DNA of 41,198 nt from Streptomyces albus subsp. chlorinus (GCF_013302895.1 NZ_VJOK01000001.1:3411458-3452655), one strand, 5' to 3'. Counted from the first letter of the stretch, positions 8,159 to 16,768 are shown. The notes: generated from the sequence alone by a model not told the origin. Translations and numbers: made by a program.

Positions 8159-8719
8159 ATGAGCACAACCGGAGCGGGCCGGGCTCACACGCCGCAGCAG
8201 CCGGGAGCGGGCGCCGCCGAGGCGGTACCCGAGGAGGAGGACCGGCCGGATCTGCACGGACTGCGCCTGCACGAGCTGCGCACCCTGCGGCGCACCGCCC
8301 AGCAGGACGAGGCGGACCTGAGCTATGTCCGCAGACTGCTCCAGGGGCGGATCGACATCCTCGGGGCCGAGCTGGCCCGGCGCAGTTCGGCGGGCTCGCC
8401 GCTCCTGGACCGGCTGCCGCAGATCCTCGCGGACAGCCACCCGGCCGGCCACCGCTCGGCCCGCCATGTGACGCTCGCCGCACCGCGCGGCGAGGAGTAC
8501 CGGGAGCTGGCCGAGCGGATGCTGGCCGAGGTGGAGCTGAGCGACCTGGAGGCCCGCACGGACGCGGAGCTGCAGGACGCGATGGGGCGGCTGGTCCGCT
8601 ACGAACAGCAGGTCTCCCGCCGCCGCCAGGCCCTCCAGCGGACCGCCGACGAGTGCAGTACGGAGATCGCCCGGCGCTACCGGGAGGGAGAGGCGCAGGT
8701 GGACGACCTGCTGCCCTAG
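8159..8719 (+). CDS. rsiG: Anti-sigma-WhiG factor RsiG (c-di-GMP dependent)
   Basis: 186 residues, alpha-helical. Two copies of the c-di-GMP-binding motif E-x3-S-x2-R-x3-Q-x3-D are visible, one on each helix of the antiparallel coiled coil: E51-S55-R58-Q62-D66 and E149-S153-R156-Q160-D164. RsiG loaded with two intercalated c-di-GMP molecules holds the sporulation sigma factor WhiG inactive. All ten motif residues are intact, so this should be a functional sensor. ATG 8159 follows GAGGGG by 10 bases; in-frame ATGs at 8135 and 8141 are alternatives. whiG is not in the window. Confidence 0.9.
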   Translation: MSTTGAGRAHTPQQPGAGAAEAVPEEEDRPDLHGLRLHELRTLRRTAQQDEADLSYVRRLLQGRIDILGAELARRSSAGSPLLDRLPQILADSHPAGHRSARHVTLAAPRGEEYRELAERMLAEVELSDLEARTDAELQDAMGRLVRYEQQVSRRRQALQRTADECSTEIARRYREGEAQVDDLLP

Positions 8720-8841
8720 CGCCGGTCCCGCCCGCGTCGGCCCCAGGGGGTGTCCGTTCTGCGGGGCACCGGGTCCGGTTACGGTGAAGGGCCACGTACT
8801 CCCTCAGCACCGTACGCCGCACATCACCGGAAGGTCCCGAG

Positions 8842-9792
8842 ATGCCCGACATACCCCCCGTGCTCGCCGAGGTCGTCAGGTCCGGCTTCACCGAGGGACG
8901 GCACCGGGGCTCACTGGTCGTCCTGGCGCCGGACGGCAGCGTCACCCTGGCACTGGGCGACCCGGAGGCGCCGGTCTACCCCCGCTCGGTGAACAAGCCG
9001 TTCCAGGCCGCCGCCGTGCTGCGCTCCGGACTCGACCTGTCCGGGGAGCGGCTGGCGCTGGCCGCGGCGAGCCACTCCGGGGAGGACTTCCACCTCGACC
9101 TGGTGCGCACCGTGCTCGCCGAGCACGGGCTGACGGAATCGCGGCTGCGCTGCCCCGCCTCACTGCCGCTGGACGAGGAGGAGGCCGAGGGCTTCCTCGC
9201 CGCCGGCCGCACCCGCACACCGCTGGCCATGGACTGCTCCGGCAAGCACGCCGCGATGCTCGCCGCCTGCGCCGCCAACGGCTGGCCGCTGGAGAGCTAC
9301 CTGGATCCCGCACACCCGCTCCAGAAGCTGGTCCGCACCGCCCTGGAGGAGGCCACCGGCGACCCGGTGGCGCACATCGGTGTGGACGGCTGCGGTGCCC
9401 CGCTGATGGCCGTGTCCCTCACGGGCCTGGCCCGCGGCTTCCGCGCGCTGGCCCTCGCCCCCGCCGACTCCCCCGAGGGACGGGTCGCCGCCGCGATGCG
9501 CGCCCACCCCGAGTACGTGGGCGGCACCCGGCGGCACGACACCTGGCTGATGCGGGAGATACCCGGCGCCCTCAGCAAGATGGGCGCCGAAGCCGTGCAG
9601 GGGCTGGCCCTCCCGGACGGCAGCGCCCTCGCCTTCAAGATCGAGGACGGCGCCACCCGCGCGCTGGGCCCCGTGACGGCCCGCGCCCTCTCCGCCCACA
9701 TGGGCGTGAGCGCCCCGGTCCTTGACCGCCTGGCGACGGTGCCGGTACTGGGCGGCGGCACCCGGGTCGGCGAGGTCCGCGCCGCGTTCTGA
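8842..9792 (+). CDS. Asparaginase of the Rhizobium AnsA-like (pfam06089) family
   Basis: 316 residues. Family landmarks in order: PRSVNKPFQ (about 50-58), ASHSGEDFH, MDCSGKHAAML (about 131-141), VDGCGAP and the end GGGTRVGEVRAAF. These belong to the asparaginase II family that is unrelated to E. coli AnsA/AnsB. It deaminates L-asparagine to aspartate and ammonia; no signal peptide is seen, so it is cytosolic. GGAAGG lies about 7 bases before the ATG. It appears to be a single-gene unit. Confidence 0.85.
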   Translation: MPDIPPVLAEVVRSGFTEGRHRGSLVVLAPDGSVTLALGDPEAPVYPRSVNKPFQAAAVLRSGLDLSGERLALAAASHSGEDFHLDLVRTVLAEHGLTESRLRCPASLPLDEEEAEGFLAAGRTRTPLAMDCSGKHAAMLAACAANGWPLESYLDPAHPLQKLVRTALEEATGDPVAHIGVDGCGAPLMAVSLTGLARGFRALALAPADSPEGRVAAAMRAHPEYVGGTRRHDTWLMREIPGALSKMGAEAVQGLALPDGSALAFKIEDGATRALGPVTARALSAHMGVSAPVLDRLATVPVLGGGTRVGEVRAAF

Positions 9793-10079
9793 GGGGCGCG
9801 CCGCGTGCTGGTCGGCGCGCCGCGTTCCGGGGAGCGCGCCGCGTTCCGGGGAGCGCGCCGCGATGGGAACCGCCGGCGCGATGGCCGCCGCTGTGCGGTG
9901 GAGGACCCCGAGGCGATGGGACCGAGGCGATGGGACCGCAGCGCGATAGAGGACCCCGAGGCGTTGGAAAGCCGGAACGCGTCGGGGAACGCGCGGCGCG
10001 ATGGCGGGCCGTGCCCCGGTGGAGAGGGGGCCGGGAAATCCGGGTGCGGGTGCGGAGACCGGGCGCCTAGCGTGCTCGC
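9793..10079. repeat. Repeat-rich gene-free stretch after the asparaginase gene
   Basis: It opens with a possible terminator hairpin (GGCGCGCC at 9795-9802 and 9814-9821). Direct repeats of a GGGGAGCGCGCCGCG-like unit follow (about 9825-9865), then repeats of GAGGACCCCGAGGCG and GATGGGACCG (about 9900-9965). It ends with TAGCGT, the -10 box of the next gene. No small gene with a ribosome-binding site was found. Confidence 0.5.
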
Positions 10080-11351
10080 ATGGCGACCGGTGTCGAGATC
10101 CGCACGCTGACCTCCCCCGACGAACTCCCCGAGTGGCTGCGGGCCGTCTCCACCGGGTTCCTCCTCAGCCCGACGGTGAGCCCGCAGGAGGTGGCCGTCC
10201 GCCGGGAGGGCCTGGACCCGGGGCGGACCCAGGGGGCCTACGACGGCGGGCGGTGTGTGGGCACCTTCCGTACGACGCCGCAGGAGATGACCGTGCCGGG
10301 CGGTGCGGTGCTGCCCGCCTGCGCGGTCACCAATGTCACCGTCTCGCCCACCCACCGGCGGCGCGGGCTGCTGACGGCGATGATGGCGGGCGCGCTGGCG
10401 GCGGCGAAGGAGCGCGGGGACGCGTTCGCGACCCTGATCGCCGCGGAGTACCCGATCTACGGACGCTACGGCTTCGGCCCCGCCGCGTGGACCACCGAGT
10501 GGGAGGTCCACACCGCCCGGGCGGGTCTGGACCGGCGGTACGCGGGACCGGCCGACGCGGGGGACGGCGGGCGGGTGGACCTGGTGGACGCCGACGGCTT
10601 CCGCGCGCTGATGCCCGCCGTCCACGAGCGGTTCCGCACCGGGCCGGACCGGCAGGGCGCCATCGACCGGACGGAGAAGTGGTGGCGGCTGGCCACCGGC
10701 GACCTGCGCCATCCCGACGACGGCTTCACCCTGCCCTTCCACGCCGTCTACCGGGACGCCGACGGGCGGCCGCAGGGCGGTGTCGCCTACACCTCCGACA
10801 ACGTCTGGCAGGGCAAGCAGCCCGAACAGACGGCCACGGTCCGGGACCTGTTCGCCGCCACGGCGGCGGGCGAGGCGGCGCTGTGGCGGTTCGTCCTGGC
10901 CATGGACTGGATCCAGCGGGTGCGCACCGGGCCGCGGGCGCCCGACGACGTGCTGCCGCTCCTGCTGCCCGACCCGCGCGCCGCCCGCACGGTCACGCAC
11001 GCCGACTGGCTGTGGCTCCGCCCGCTGGACGTCCCGCGCATGCTGGCGACCCGCGCCTACCCGAGCGCGGGGACGCTCGTGCTCGACGTGCGCGACAAGG
11101 ACGGCTACGCGGCCGGGCGGTACCGGCTGGAGACCGACGGGCCCGGCGGCGCCGCGCGGTGCGGGCCCACCCGCGAGGAGCCCGACCTGTCGCTGGAGGC
11201 CGCCGACCTCGGCGCGCTCTACCTGGGCGACGAGTCCGCCGTTCGGCTCGCCGCGCTGGGCCGACTGGCCGCGCACCGGGAGGGAGCCGTCCGGCGGGCG
11301 GACGTCCTCTTCCGCACGGCACGGCGGCCCTGGTGCCCGGACGTGTTCTGA
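10080..11351 (+). CDS. Eis-like GNAT N-acetyltransferase with SCP2-like C-terminal domain
   Basis: 423 residues. The acetyl-CoA site is in VTNVTVSPTHRRRGLLTAMM (R-R-x-G-L loop, about residues 82-101), followed by AAEYPIYGRYGFGPA, a hallmark of the Eis family. A middle region and a sterol-carrier-like C-terminal domain follow, ending in WCPDVF; in Eis the free C-terminal carboxylate takes part in catalysis. Mycobacterial Eis acetylates amines, including aminoglycosides; the substrate here is unknown. TAGCGT (10068-10073) lies 6 bases before the ATG with no ribosome-binding site: leaderless. Confidence 0.85.
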   Translation: MATGVEIRTLTSPDELPEWLRAVSTGFLLSPTVSPQEVAVRREGLDPGRTQGAYDGGRCVGTFRTTPQEMTVPGGAVLPACAVTNVTVSPTHRRRGLLTAMMAGALAAAKERGDAFATLIAAEYPIYGRYGFGPAAWTTEWEVHTARAGLDRRYAGPADAGDGGRVDLVDADGFRALMPAVHERFRTGPDRQGAIDRTEKWWRLATGDLRHPDDGFTLPFHAVYRDADGRPQGGVAYTSDNVWQGKQPEQTATVRDLFAATAAGEAALWRFVLAMDWIQRVRTGPRAPDDVLPLLLPDPRAARTVTHADWLWLRPLDVPRMLATRAYPSAGTLVLDVRDKDGYAAGRYRLETDGPGGAARCGPTREEPDLSLEAADLGALYLGDESAVRLAALGRLAAHREGAVRRADVLFRTARRPWCPDVF

Positions 11352-11529
11352 GAGGCCGGGCCCGGATGTGTTCGGAGAGGCCCGGTGGGGATGGGTGCGG
11401 AGAGCCGGGTGGGAATGGGTGCGGAGAGCCGGGTGGGGACCGTCGTCAAACCGCCTTCCCCGTGGCGTGGGTCGAGGTGGGGAAGGCGGCATGACGGCGG
11501 CCCCCACCGGTGGTGCGGGGGCGGCACGG
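11352..11529. repeat. Direct repeats after the acetyltransferase gene
   Basis: Imperfect tandem copies of GGGTGCGGAGAGCCGGGTGG (about 11390-11440), preceded by related GGAGAGGCCCGG segments. No gene is seen. The rest of this interval is the end region of the converging small membrane protein gene. Confidence 0.5.
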
Positions 11530-11712
11530 TCAGGGATGCAGCAGGAGCGTGGCGAGCACAAGGGCTCCGGCGGTGCTGCACCCGGTGTGCCGGGCCTTGA
11601 GGCCGACGCTCAGCAGCAGGAACCCGGCGAGGCCGAGGACCCCGAAGCGCACCTGGACGAGCTGTTCGAAGAAAACGACGGCGGCTGCGACAGCGAGCGC
11701 GAGGAGCGGCAT
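11530..11712 (-). CDS. Small hydrophobic membrane protein
   Basis: 60 residues with three short hydrophobic stretches (MPLLALAVAAAVVFF, FGVLGLAGFLLLSV, AGALVLATLLLHP) and a central KARH loop. A strong ribosome-binding site, AAGGAGGGA (complement of 11718-11726), lies 5 bases before the ATG, so this is a genuine gene. It diverges from the devA-like gene and may share its control region. No known function. Confidence 0.72.
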   Translation of the reverse strand: MPLLALAVAAAVVFFEQLVQVRFGVLGLAGFLLLSVGLKARHTGCSTAGALVLATLLLHP

Positions 11713-11931
11713 GGCGATCCCTCCTTCTCAGGCACGGGAGGAGCGGGTTGTGCTGGAGGTACGGGGCGCCCATGCGTCGTTGAACGGGCGAACGGCTCGG
11801 TCCGGCGTGGGCCGGTGCGGCCGGCGTGGACCGGCACAGACCGGTCTCCATGCGGCCCGGGTCCGAGGGGGAAGCCGCGTGGGGCGGCGAACGTCAGGCC
11901 GGAGTCGGCGAACTTTGCTGCCATCTCTCTC

Positions 11932-12033
11932 AGTTGGCGACCAACTCACTGAGTACATGCCCACATGTCCACCATTTGAAAACTCCTGGCGGACAACTGA
12001 CGGGCCATCGGCTGGAGTTGTAAGGTCGTTGGC
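11932..12033 (+). promoter_or_regulatory. devA-like promoter with four CAACT half-sites
   Basis: A promoter CTGACG (11997-12002), 18-bp spacer, TAAGGT (12021-12026) ends 7 bases before the GTG start. AGTTGG-CGA-CCAACT (11932-11946) is a perfect dyad. ACAACT (11993-11998) and AGTTGT (12016-12021) form a second pair straddling the promoter spacer. The repeated half-site suggests an operator, perhaps for autoregulation by the GntR protein; this is inferred. Confidence 0.5.
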
Positions 12034-12903
12034 GTGACCAGGAAAACGTCCGGCCCGGCCGGCGGCCGTCGGCCGCGGGATGTGGTCGCCGACGCCCTCC
12101 GCGAGCGCATCCGCAGCGGCGCACTGGAGCCCGGCGCCCGGCTGCCCACCCAACGCGCCCTGGAGACCGAGTTCTCCGTCGGCCGCAGCGCCGTCCGCGA
12201 AGCCCTCGCCGCCCTCACCCGCGAGGGGCTGCTGGAGAACGTGGGGCGCGGCTCCTCCCCCACCGTGGCCGCGCCCGACCACCACGCGGAGACCCCGCGC
12301 ATCGCGGGCGTCGAACTGACCGACCGGCTCCACGAGGCGTTCCAGGCCGAGCACGTCACCATCGACTCCTTCTCCCTCACCTCCGAGACCCTCAACAACG
12401 CCCTGGCCTGGCCGATCCGCCAGGTCATGGACCGCCGGCCGGCCCCCCGCTCGGTACGGGCCCGCCTCCTCGTCCCCAGCCTGGACGCCCGCCTCGCCCT
12501 GCCCCGCCTGATCGACGACCCCGAGGACCCCAAGCCCCGTCGGCGGCTGCACCAGATGCAGACCGCCTACGTGCACGCCGTCGAGAACTCCCTCAGTTCC
12601 CTGGCCCGGTTCGGCGTCGAGGTCTCCCTCACGGTCCGCGCCGTCCCGCTCACCCCCACCCACAAGCTGTACCTGCTCAACCGGGACGAGGCGCTGATCG
12701 GCTACTACCAGGTGGTCAGGAACGAGAAGGCCGTCTACGAGGGCGAACAGCTGGCCCTCTACGACGTACTCGGCCTCACCACCAAGCTCTTCCGCTCCAC
12801 GGACGGGCCCGAGGCGCGGGACGAGCAGGAGTCCGCCTTCGTCGCGGAGTCGCAGCGCTTCTTCGACTCCCTGTGGGACACGATCGCCGTCCCCTTCGAG
12901 TGA
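12034..12903 (+). CDS. devA: DevA-like GntR-family developmental regulator
   Basis: 289 residues from GTG. The winged-helix domain (about 13-80: RPRDVVADALRERIRSGALE, RLPTQRALETEFSVGRSAVREAL) is typical GntR. The long C-terminal domain is not the usual FadR all-helical or UTRA pattern that I could recognise. GntR regulator followed by a HAD hydrolase matches S. coelicolor devA-devB, where devA is needed for aerial development and is autoregulated. The mRNA is probably leaderless (TAAGGT 7 bases upstream). A second paralogue, devE, exists in S. coelicolor, so orthology to devA rather than devE is likely but not proven. Confidence 0.65.
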   Translation: MTRKTSGPAGGRRPRDVVADALRERIRSGALEPGARLPTQRALETEFSVGRSAVREALAALTREGLLENVGRGSSPTVAAPDHHAETPRIAGVELTDRLHEAFQAEHVTIDSFSLTSETLNNALAWPIRQVMDRRPAPRSVRARLLVPSLDARLALPRLIDDPEDPKPRRRLHQMQTAYVHAVENSLSSLARFGVEVSLTVRAVPLTPTHKLYLLNRDEALIGYYQVVRNEKAVYEGEQLALYDVLGLTTKLFRSTDGPEARDEQESAFVAESQRFFDSLWDTIAVPFE

Positions 12904-13149
12904 GCCCCTCCCCGTTGTGAGTCCCTCCGCCTCTTCCGCCTCCGGGGGGCTCGGCCGGCCCGGCGGTCCCTTCGGGTGAGCGGCCGGGGCTGTGCGCGGG
13001 AAGGCGGCGCCCGGCCGGGTAGGGTGCCCGCACCCCGGCGCTCTTCGCCGCCCCGCGCGCCCACCGGCACTCCCCGCCCCCACCCCGTCCCCCTCCCCCG
13101 CTGCCCGACCGCCCCGAGACCAGTTCGAGACCAGTCCGAGGACAGCCCG

Positions 13150-14343
13150 ATGACGTCCCCCGCCCTCCGGCACGCCCAAGCCGTCGGCACCGTGGACGGC
13201 CCCCTGGCGGGCCACCACCGCGAGTGGTACGTCGTACGGCCCGAGGGCGAACTCCGCGGACTGGGGCGGGTCAAGACGGGCGAACCGCGCCCGGACACCC
13301 CGCGGTTCGACCGGCGCGGCTTCGTCTCCGAGGACGAACTGCTCGGCGAACTGGCCCGCCTCGGGGTACCGCGCGTGCCCCCCGTCCACCGGGTCCGCGC
13401 CCCCGGCTCCCCGGACCTGGTCATCCACGGCTTCATCGAGGGCGCCACACTCGCCGCACTCTCCCCCCGGGGGCACCCGGTGGCGCCCGCCCTCCTGCGG
13501 CAGATCACGGAACGGTTCGCCTCGCTGTGCCGGCTGCGGCCCGGTGCCGTACGGGCACGGCGGGTCCGGCACCCTGCCGGCGCCGGAGCCGACGGCCCCG
13601 AGGGCGACGGCGCCGGCTTCCTGCGCGCACTGATCGACTACACCCGCGAACACGCCCACCGGGCCCATCTCCCCCGATACGGCCCCCTGTTCGACAGGCT
13701 CGGCGTACCCCGCGACGCGCTCGGCCCCCGCTCCCGCCCGGTGGCCGAGGCCGCCCTGCTGGCCCGGCGGCCGTTCTGCCTCCTGCACGGCGACCTCCAC
13801 CGGGCCAACCTCATCGTGGACCGGTCCGGCGCACTGTGGACCATCGACTGGGAACTGGCCACGGTCGGCGACCCGCTCTACGACCTGGCGACTCACCTGT
13901 ACCTGATGGACTACCCGGCACAGCAGCACGACCAGGTCGTCGACGACTGGCGCCGCACCACTGGTGCCCTGCTGCCCGGGGCCGACGCCCACCTGGACGA
14001 GGACCTGCCCCGGTACCTGGACTACAAGCGCGTCCAGTCCGTCTTCACCGACGTGGTCCGGCAGGCCGCCGCCCTCACCGGCACGGCCGCCTGCCCCGGC
14101 TTCCCCGACCGGCTGCGCACGGCCGCCGCCCTCGTCCACACCGTCCTGGAACGCGCCGCTCCCGCCCTCGGCCTCGACGCCGTACCGGACGCGGGCGCGG
14201 TCGAAGAGGCGTACGCCGATTTCTGCGCGCTCTCCCCGTCCGGACAGGCGTCACCGTCCAGACAGACGTCACCGTCCGGACACGCGTCACCGTCCGGACA
14301 CGCAACACCGTCCGTGCACACGTCACCGTCCGTCCACGCGTAA
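13150..14343 (+). CDS. Aminoglycoside-phosphotransferase-fold kinase with repeat tail
   Basis: 397 residues. The APH/choline-kinase catalytic loop is CLLHGDLHRANLIVD (about residues 212-226), followed by the metal-binding IDWELATVGDP. It probably phosphorylates a small molecule; substrate unknown. It lies between the devA-like and devB-like genes. ATG 13150 follows GAGGAC by 7 bases. The last ~36 residues (SPSGQASPSRQTSPSGHASP and on) come from an 18-bp tandem repeat that continues past the stop codon, so the tail is probably dispensable and variable. Confidence 0.8.
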   Translation: MTSPALRHAQAVGTVDGPLAGHHREWYVVRPEGELRGLGRVKTGEPRPDTPRFDRRGFVSEDELLGELARLGVPRVPPVHRVRAPGSPDLVIHGFIEGATLAALSPRGHPVAPALLRQITERFASLCRLRPGAVRARRVRHPAGAGADGPEGDGAGFLRALIDYTREHAHRAHLPRYGPLFDRLGVPRDALGPRSRPVAEAALLARRPFCLLHGDLHRANLIVDRSGALWTIDWELATVGDPLYDLATHLYLMDYPAQQHDQVVDDWRRTTGALLPGADAHLDEDLPRYLDYKRVQSVFTDVVRQAAALTGTAACPGFPDRLRTAAALVHTVLERAAPALGLDAVPDAGAVEEAYADFCALSPSGQASPSRQTSPSGHASPSGHATPSVHTSPSVHA

Positions 14344-14379
14344 CCGTCCACCCGCACCTCACCATCCGTCCGCCCGCCG
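14236..14379 (+). repeat. 18-bp minisatellite crossing a stop codon
   Basis: Eight adjacent 18-bp units of the type CCGTCCGGACACGCGTCA. Units 1-6 encode six-residue repeats of the kinase tail; units 7 and 8 lie beyond the stop. Most units end TCA or ACA; unit 6 ends TAA, which is the stop codon. Confidence 0.85.
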
Positions 14380-14456
14380 ACCCATCCCCGGTGACGCCCG
14401 CGCCTGGAACAATCGCAGCCCACCCGCGGGCCCGGCGACGACAGGGACGGTCAGCC

Positions 14457-15146
14457 ATGCGTGAACTCACCTCCGCACAGTGCGTCATATTCGACTTCGA
14501 CGGCCCGCTGTGCCGCCTCTTCGCCCGGCGCACCGCCGCCTCGGTGGCGGCACGCCTGTGGGAGACGTACGTGCCCCACGCCCCGCGGGACTCCTGGCCG
14601 CACACACCCGACCCGCTGCGGCTGCTCGCCACCGCCTTCGAGGCACCCTCCCCGCTGCCGCGCGGTACGGCGCACGAACTGGAACACTCCCTCACCCAGG
14701 AGGAGATCGCCGCCGCGGAAGGCGCCTTCCCCACCGGATACGCCGACGCGCTGGTCCGCACGCTGGGTGCCACCGGGCGGCGGCCGGCCGTCGCCACGGA
14801 CAACTCCGCCGCGGCCGTGGAGCGCTACCTCGCCGGGCGCGGCCTGCTGGACGCCTTCGCCGGCCGCGTCTGCGGCCGGCGCTGCGACGCGGACGGCCCC
14901 CGCCTCAAGCCCGACCCCGACTGCGTCCGGCGCGCACTGGAGGCGACGGGCACCCCCGCCGCCGACGCGGTCATGATCGGCGACTCCGCCCGCGACCTGG
15001 GAGCGGCCCGCGCGGCAGGCGTCGCCTTCGTCGGATACGCCCGCAACGACCGCAAGGAAGCGGAACTGCGCACCGCCGGAGCCATCCACGTCGTCGGCTC
15101 CCTGAAGGAGATCCTGCTGACCGTGGACCCCCTCGCCCACGTCTAG
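14457..15146 (+). CDS. devB: HAD-superfamily hydrolase, DevB-like
   Basis: 229 residues. HAD motif I is VIFDFDGPLC (residues ~9-18; catalytic DFD), motif II is VATDNS, motif III Lys is in RLKPDPD, and motif IV is IGDSARDLGAA. The helical cap lies between I and II, as in phosphoglycolate-phosphatase-like enzymes. A CAGGGACGG sequence precedes the ATG by about 6 bases. It is the third gene of the devA-like group, and S. coelicolor devB is described as a phosphatase/hydrolase next to devA. The substrate is unknown; the kinase next door could act on the same metabolite, which is speculation. Confidence 0.72.
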   Translation: MRELTSAQCVIFDFDGPLCRLFARRTAASVAARLWETYVPHAPRDSWPHTPDPLRLLATAFEAPSPLPRGTAHELEHSLTQEEIAAAEGAFPTGYADALVRTLGATGRRPAVATDNSAAAVERYLAGRGLLDAFAGRVCGRRCDADGPRLKPDPDCVRRALEATGTPAADAVMIGDSARDLGAARAAGVAFVGYARNDRKEAELRTAGAIHVVGSLKEILLTVDPLAHV

Positions 15147-15285
15147 GACGGCCGGGAGGGGCGGGCAGCGGTGGTACGCGGGTGCGGCTGCCGTCTGTGA
15201 GGCCCGTCCGGGGGTGCGGCTGCCGTCCGCGGGTGGCCGCGGGCCGTGAGCGGCGGGGGCGGCCGTCCCTCCGTACGCTGGCCCC

Positions 15286-15705
15286 ATGACCGACGCACCC
15301 AAGCCCGAGAGCGCCGAGCCCGCCCACGACCCCGAGGTCCTGGAACTGGCGCAGAAGGTCTTCGACCTGGCCCGGCACGGCGACACCGACACCCTCGCCG
15401 CCTACGTCACCGCCGGGGTCCCGGTGAATCTCACCAACGACAAGGGCGACTCCCTCCTCATGCTGGCCGCCTACCACGGCCACCCGGAGACGGTCCGCGC
15501 CCTGCTGGCCCACGGCGCCGACCCGAACCGCACCAACGACAGGGGCCAGTCCCCGATCGCGGGCGCGGTGTTCAAGGGCGAGGAGGAGGTCGTCCGGGTC
15601 CTCGTGGAGGCGGGCGCCGACCCGCGTGCCGGCACCCCGTCCGCCGTGGAAACGGCCCGCATGTTCGAAAAGCGCCACCTGCTCGACCTCTTCGGCGAGC
15701 GGTGA
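15286..15705 (+). CDS. Ankyrin-repeat protein
   Basis: 139 residues. About three ankyrin repeats: GDTDTLAAYVTAGVPVNLTN, GDSLLMLAAYHGHPETVRAL and GQSPIAGAVFKGEEEVVRVL, each with the expected helix-turn-helix and GADPN-type turns. Small cytosolic ankyrin proteins of this kind are common in Streptomyces; they bind partner proteins and the partner is unknown. TACGCT (15274-15279) ends 6 bases before the ATG, so it is leaderless. Direct repeats of GGGTGCGGCTGCCGTC precede the promoter (about 15180-15235). Confidence 0.85.
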   Translation: MTDAPKPESAEPAHDPEVLELAQKVFDLARHGDTDTLAAYVTAGVPVNLTNDKGDSLLMLAAYHGHPETVRALLAHGADPNRTNDRGQSPIAGAVFKGEEEVVRVLVEAGADPRAGTPSAVETARMFEKRHLLDLFGER

Positions 15706-15868
15706 GCCGTAGCGGCTCGGGGCACCGGGCACGGGGCCCGGGGACGGGGCCCGGGGACGGAAATGGGGCCGCGACGCGGGCACGGGGACGGAAATGGGGC
15801 CGGGACGCGGGGCGTTCCGGAGGAGCCGGGTCCGGATCGGGCCCTGGCCGGTTCGGGCCCTGGCTCGG

Positions 15869-15894
15869 GCCTGAGCCCGGGCCCGGGCTCAGGC
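15869..15894. terminator. Perfect 26-bp palindrome at the end of the methyltransferase gene
   Basis: Arms GCCTGAGCCCGGG and CCCGGGCTCAGGC are contiguous. The minus-strand methyltransferase stop (15889-15891) lies inside it. GC-rich direct repeats (about 15720-15815) separate it from the ankyrin gene. It probably terminates both converging units. Confidence 0.65.
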
Positions 15895-16647
15895 GGGCTT
15901 GCGGGCCTCGATGAGGAAGCGGGCCGAGTGGGCGACGAAGGGCCCCTCCGACTCGATGCGGTCGTGGAGTTCACGGAGCCGGTCGCGGTAGCCCTCGACG
16001 GTGAAGCCCGGCACCATCCAGACGACCTTGCGCAGGAAGTAGACGACGGCGCCGATGTCGAAGAACTCCATGCGCAGCCGCTCGGACCGCAGATCGACGA
16101 CCTCCAGACCGGCAGCCTCCGCCTCGGCGCGCGCGTCCTCGGGGCGCCGGTGGCGACGGGCCTCCGGCTGGGGCCCGAGGAAGTACTCCACCAGTTCGAA
16201 CACGGAGGCCGGGCCCACGTGCTGGGCCAGATAGGTGCCGCCCGGCTCCAGCACCCGCGCGATCTCCGGCCACCAGGCGCGCACCGGATGCCGACTGGTC
16301 ACCAGGTCGAAGGCCCCGTCGGCGAACGGCAGGGGCGGCTCGTCGGTGTCCGCGACGACGATCACCCCGCGCGGACGCAGCAGCGCGGTCGCCTTGGCGA
16401 CGTTGGGCGGCCACGCCTCGGTGGCGGCCATCGCGGGCGGCAGCCTCTCCGCCTCGGCCAGCACCTCGCCGCCCCCGGTCTGGAGGTCGAGCGCGGCCGA
16501 GGCGGTGGCGAGCCGGGCGCTCATCAGCCGCTGGTAGCCCCACGAGGGGCGCTCCTCGGTGGCGCGGCCCTCCAGCCAGGAGAAGTCCCAGCCGTCCATG
16601 GAAACGGATGACGCCTCCGCCACCAGGTCGTCAAACGCACGTGCCAT
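15889..16647 (-). CDS. SAM-dependent methyltransferase
   Basis: 252 residues. SAM motif I is ALDLQTGGGEVLAEAE (about 50-65). Further motifs are VIVVADTDEPPLPFADGAFDLVTSRH and RVLEPGGTYLAQHVGP, so this is a class I methyltransferase of the small-molecule type. The conserved C-terminal region (MEFFDIGAVVYFLRKVVWMVPGF) is shared by uncharacterised actinobacterial homologues. ATG 16647 starts MARAFDDLVAEA and follows a GAGGATGAGGGG stretch. It lies 121 bases downstream of vgb on the same strand and could be read from it. The substrate is unknown. Confidence 0.8.
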   Translation of the reverse strand: MARAFDDLVAEASSVSMDGWDFSWLEGRATEERPSWGYQRLMSARLATASAALDLQTGGGEVLAEAERLPPAMAATEAWPPNVAKATALLRPRGVIVVADTDEPPLPFADGAFDLVTSRHPVRAWWPEIARVLEPGGTYLAQHVGPASVFELVEYFLGPQPEARRHRRPEDARAEAEAAGLEVVDLRSERLRMEFFDIGAVVYFLRKVVWMVPGFTVEGYRDRLRELHDRIESEGPFVAHSARFLIEARKPA

Positions 16648-16768
16648 CCCCTCATCCTCGCCTCCCTGCCGCACCCTGGCCAACGGTTTACTCCCGGCCT
16701 CGCCGGACCGCCCCCAGCCGACCCCGTATGACTGACCGACCGACCGGACGGTATGGGCGCCTGCACAG

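Noticed and set aside
14236..14379. CRISPR-like array
   Set aside because: Units are adjacent and 18 bp with no spacers; it is a coding minisatellite. The same holds for the other arrays.
12034..15146. Antibiotic resistance role for the APH-fold kinase
   Set aside because: The fold covers many small-molecule kinases, and its place between devA-like and devB-like genes points elsewhere; nothing in the sequence shows aminoglycoside specificity.
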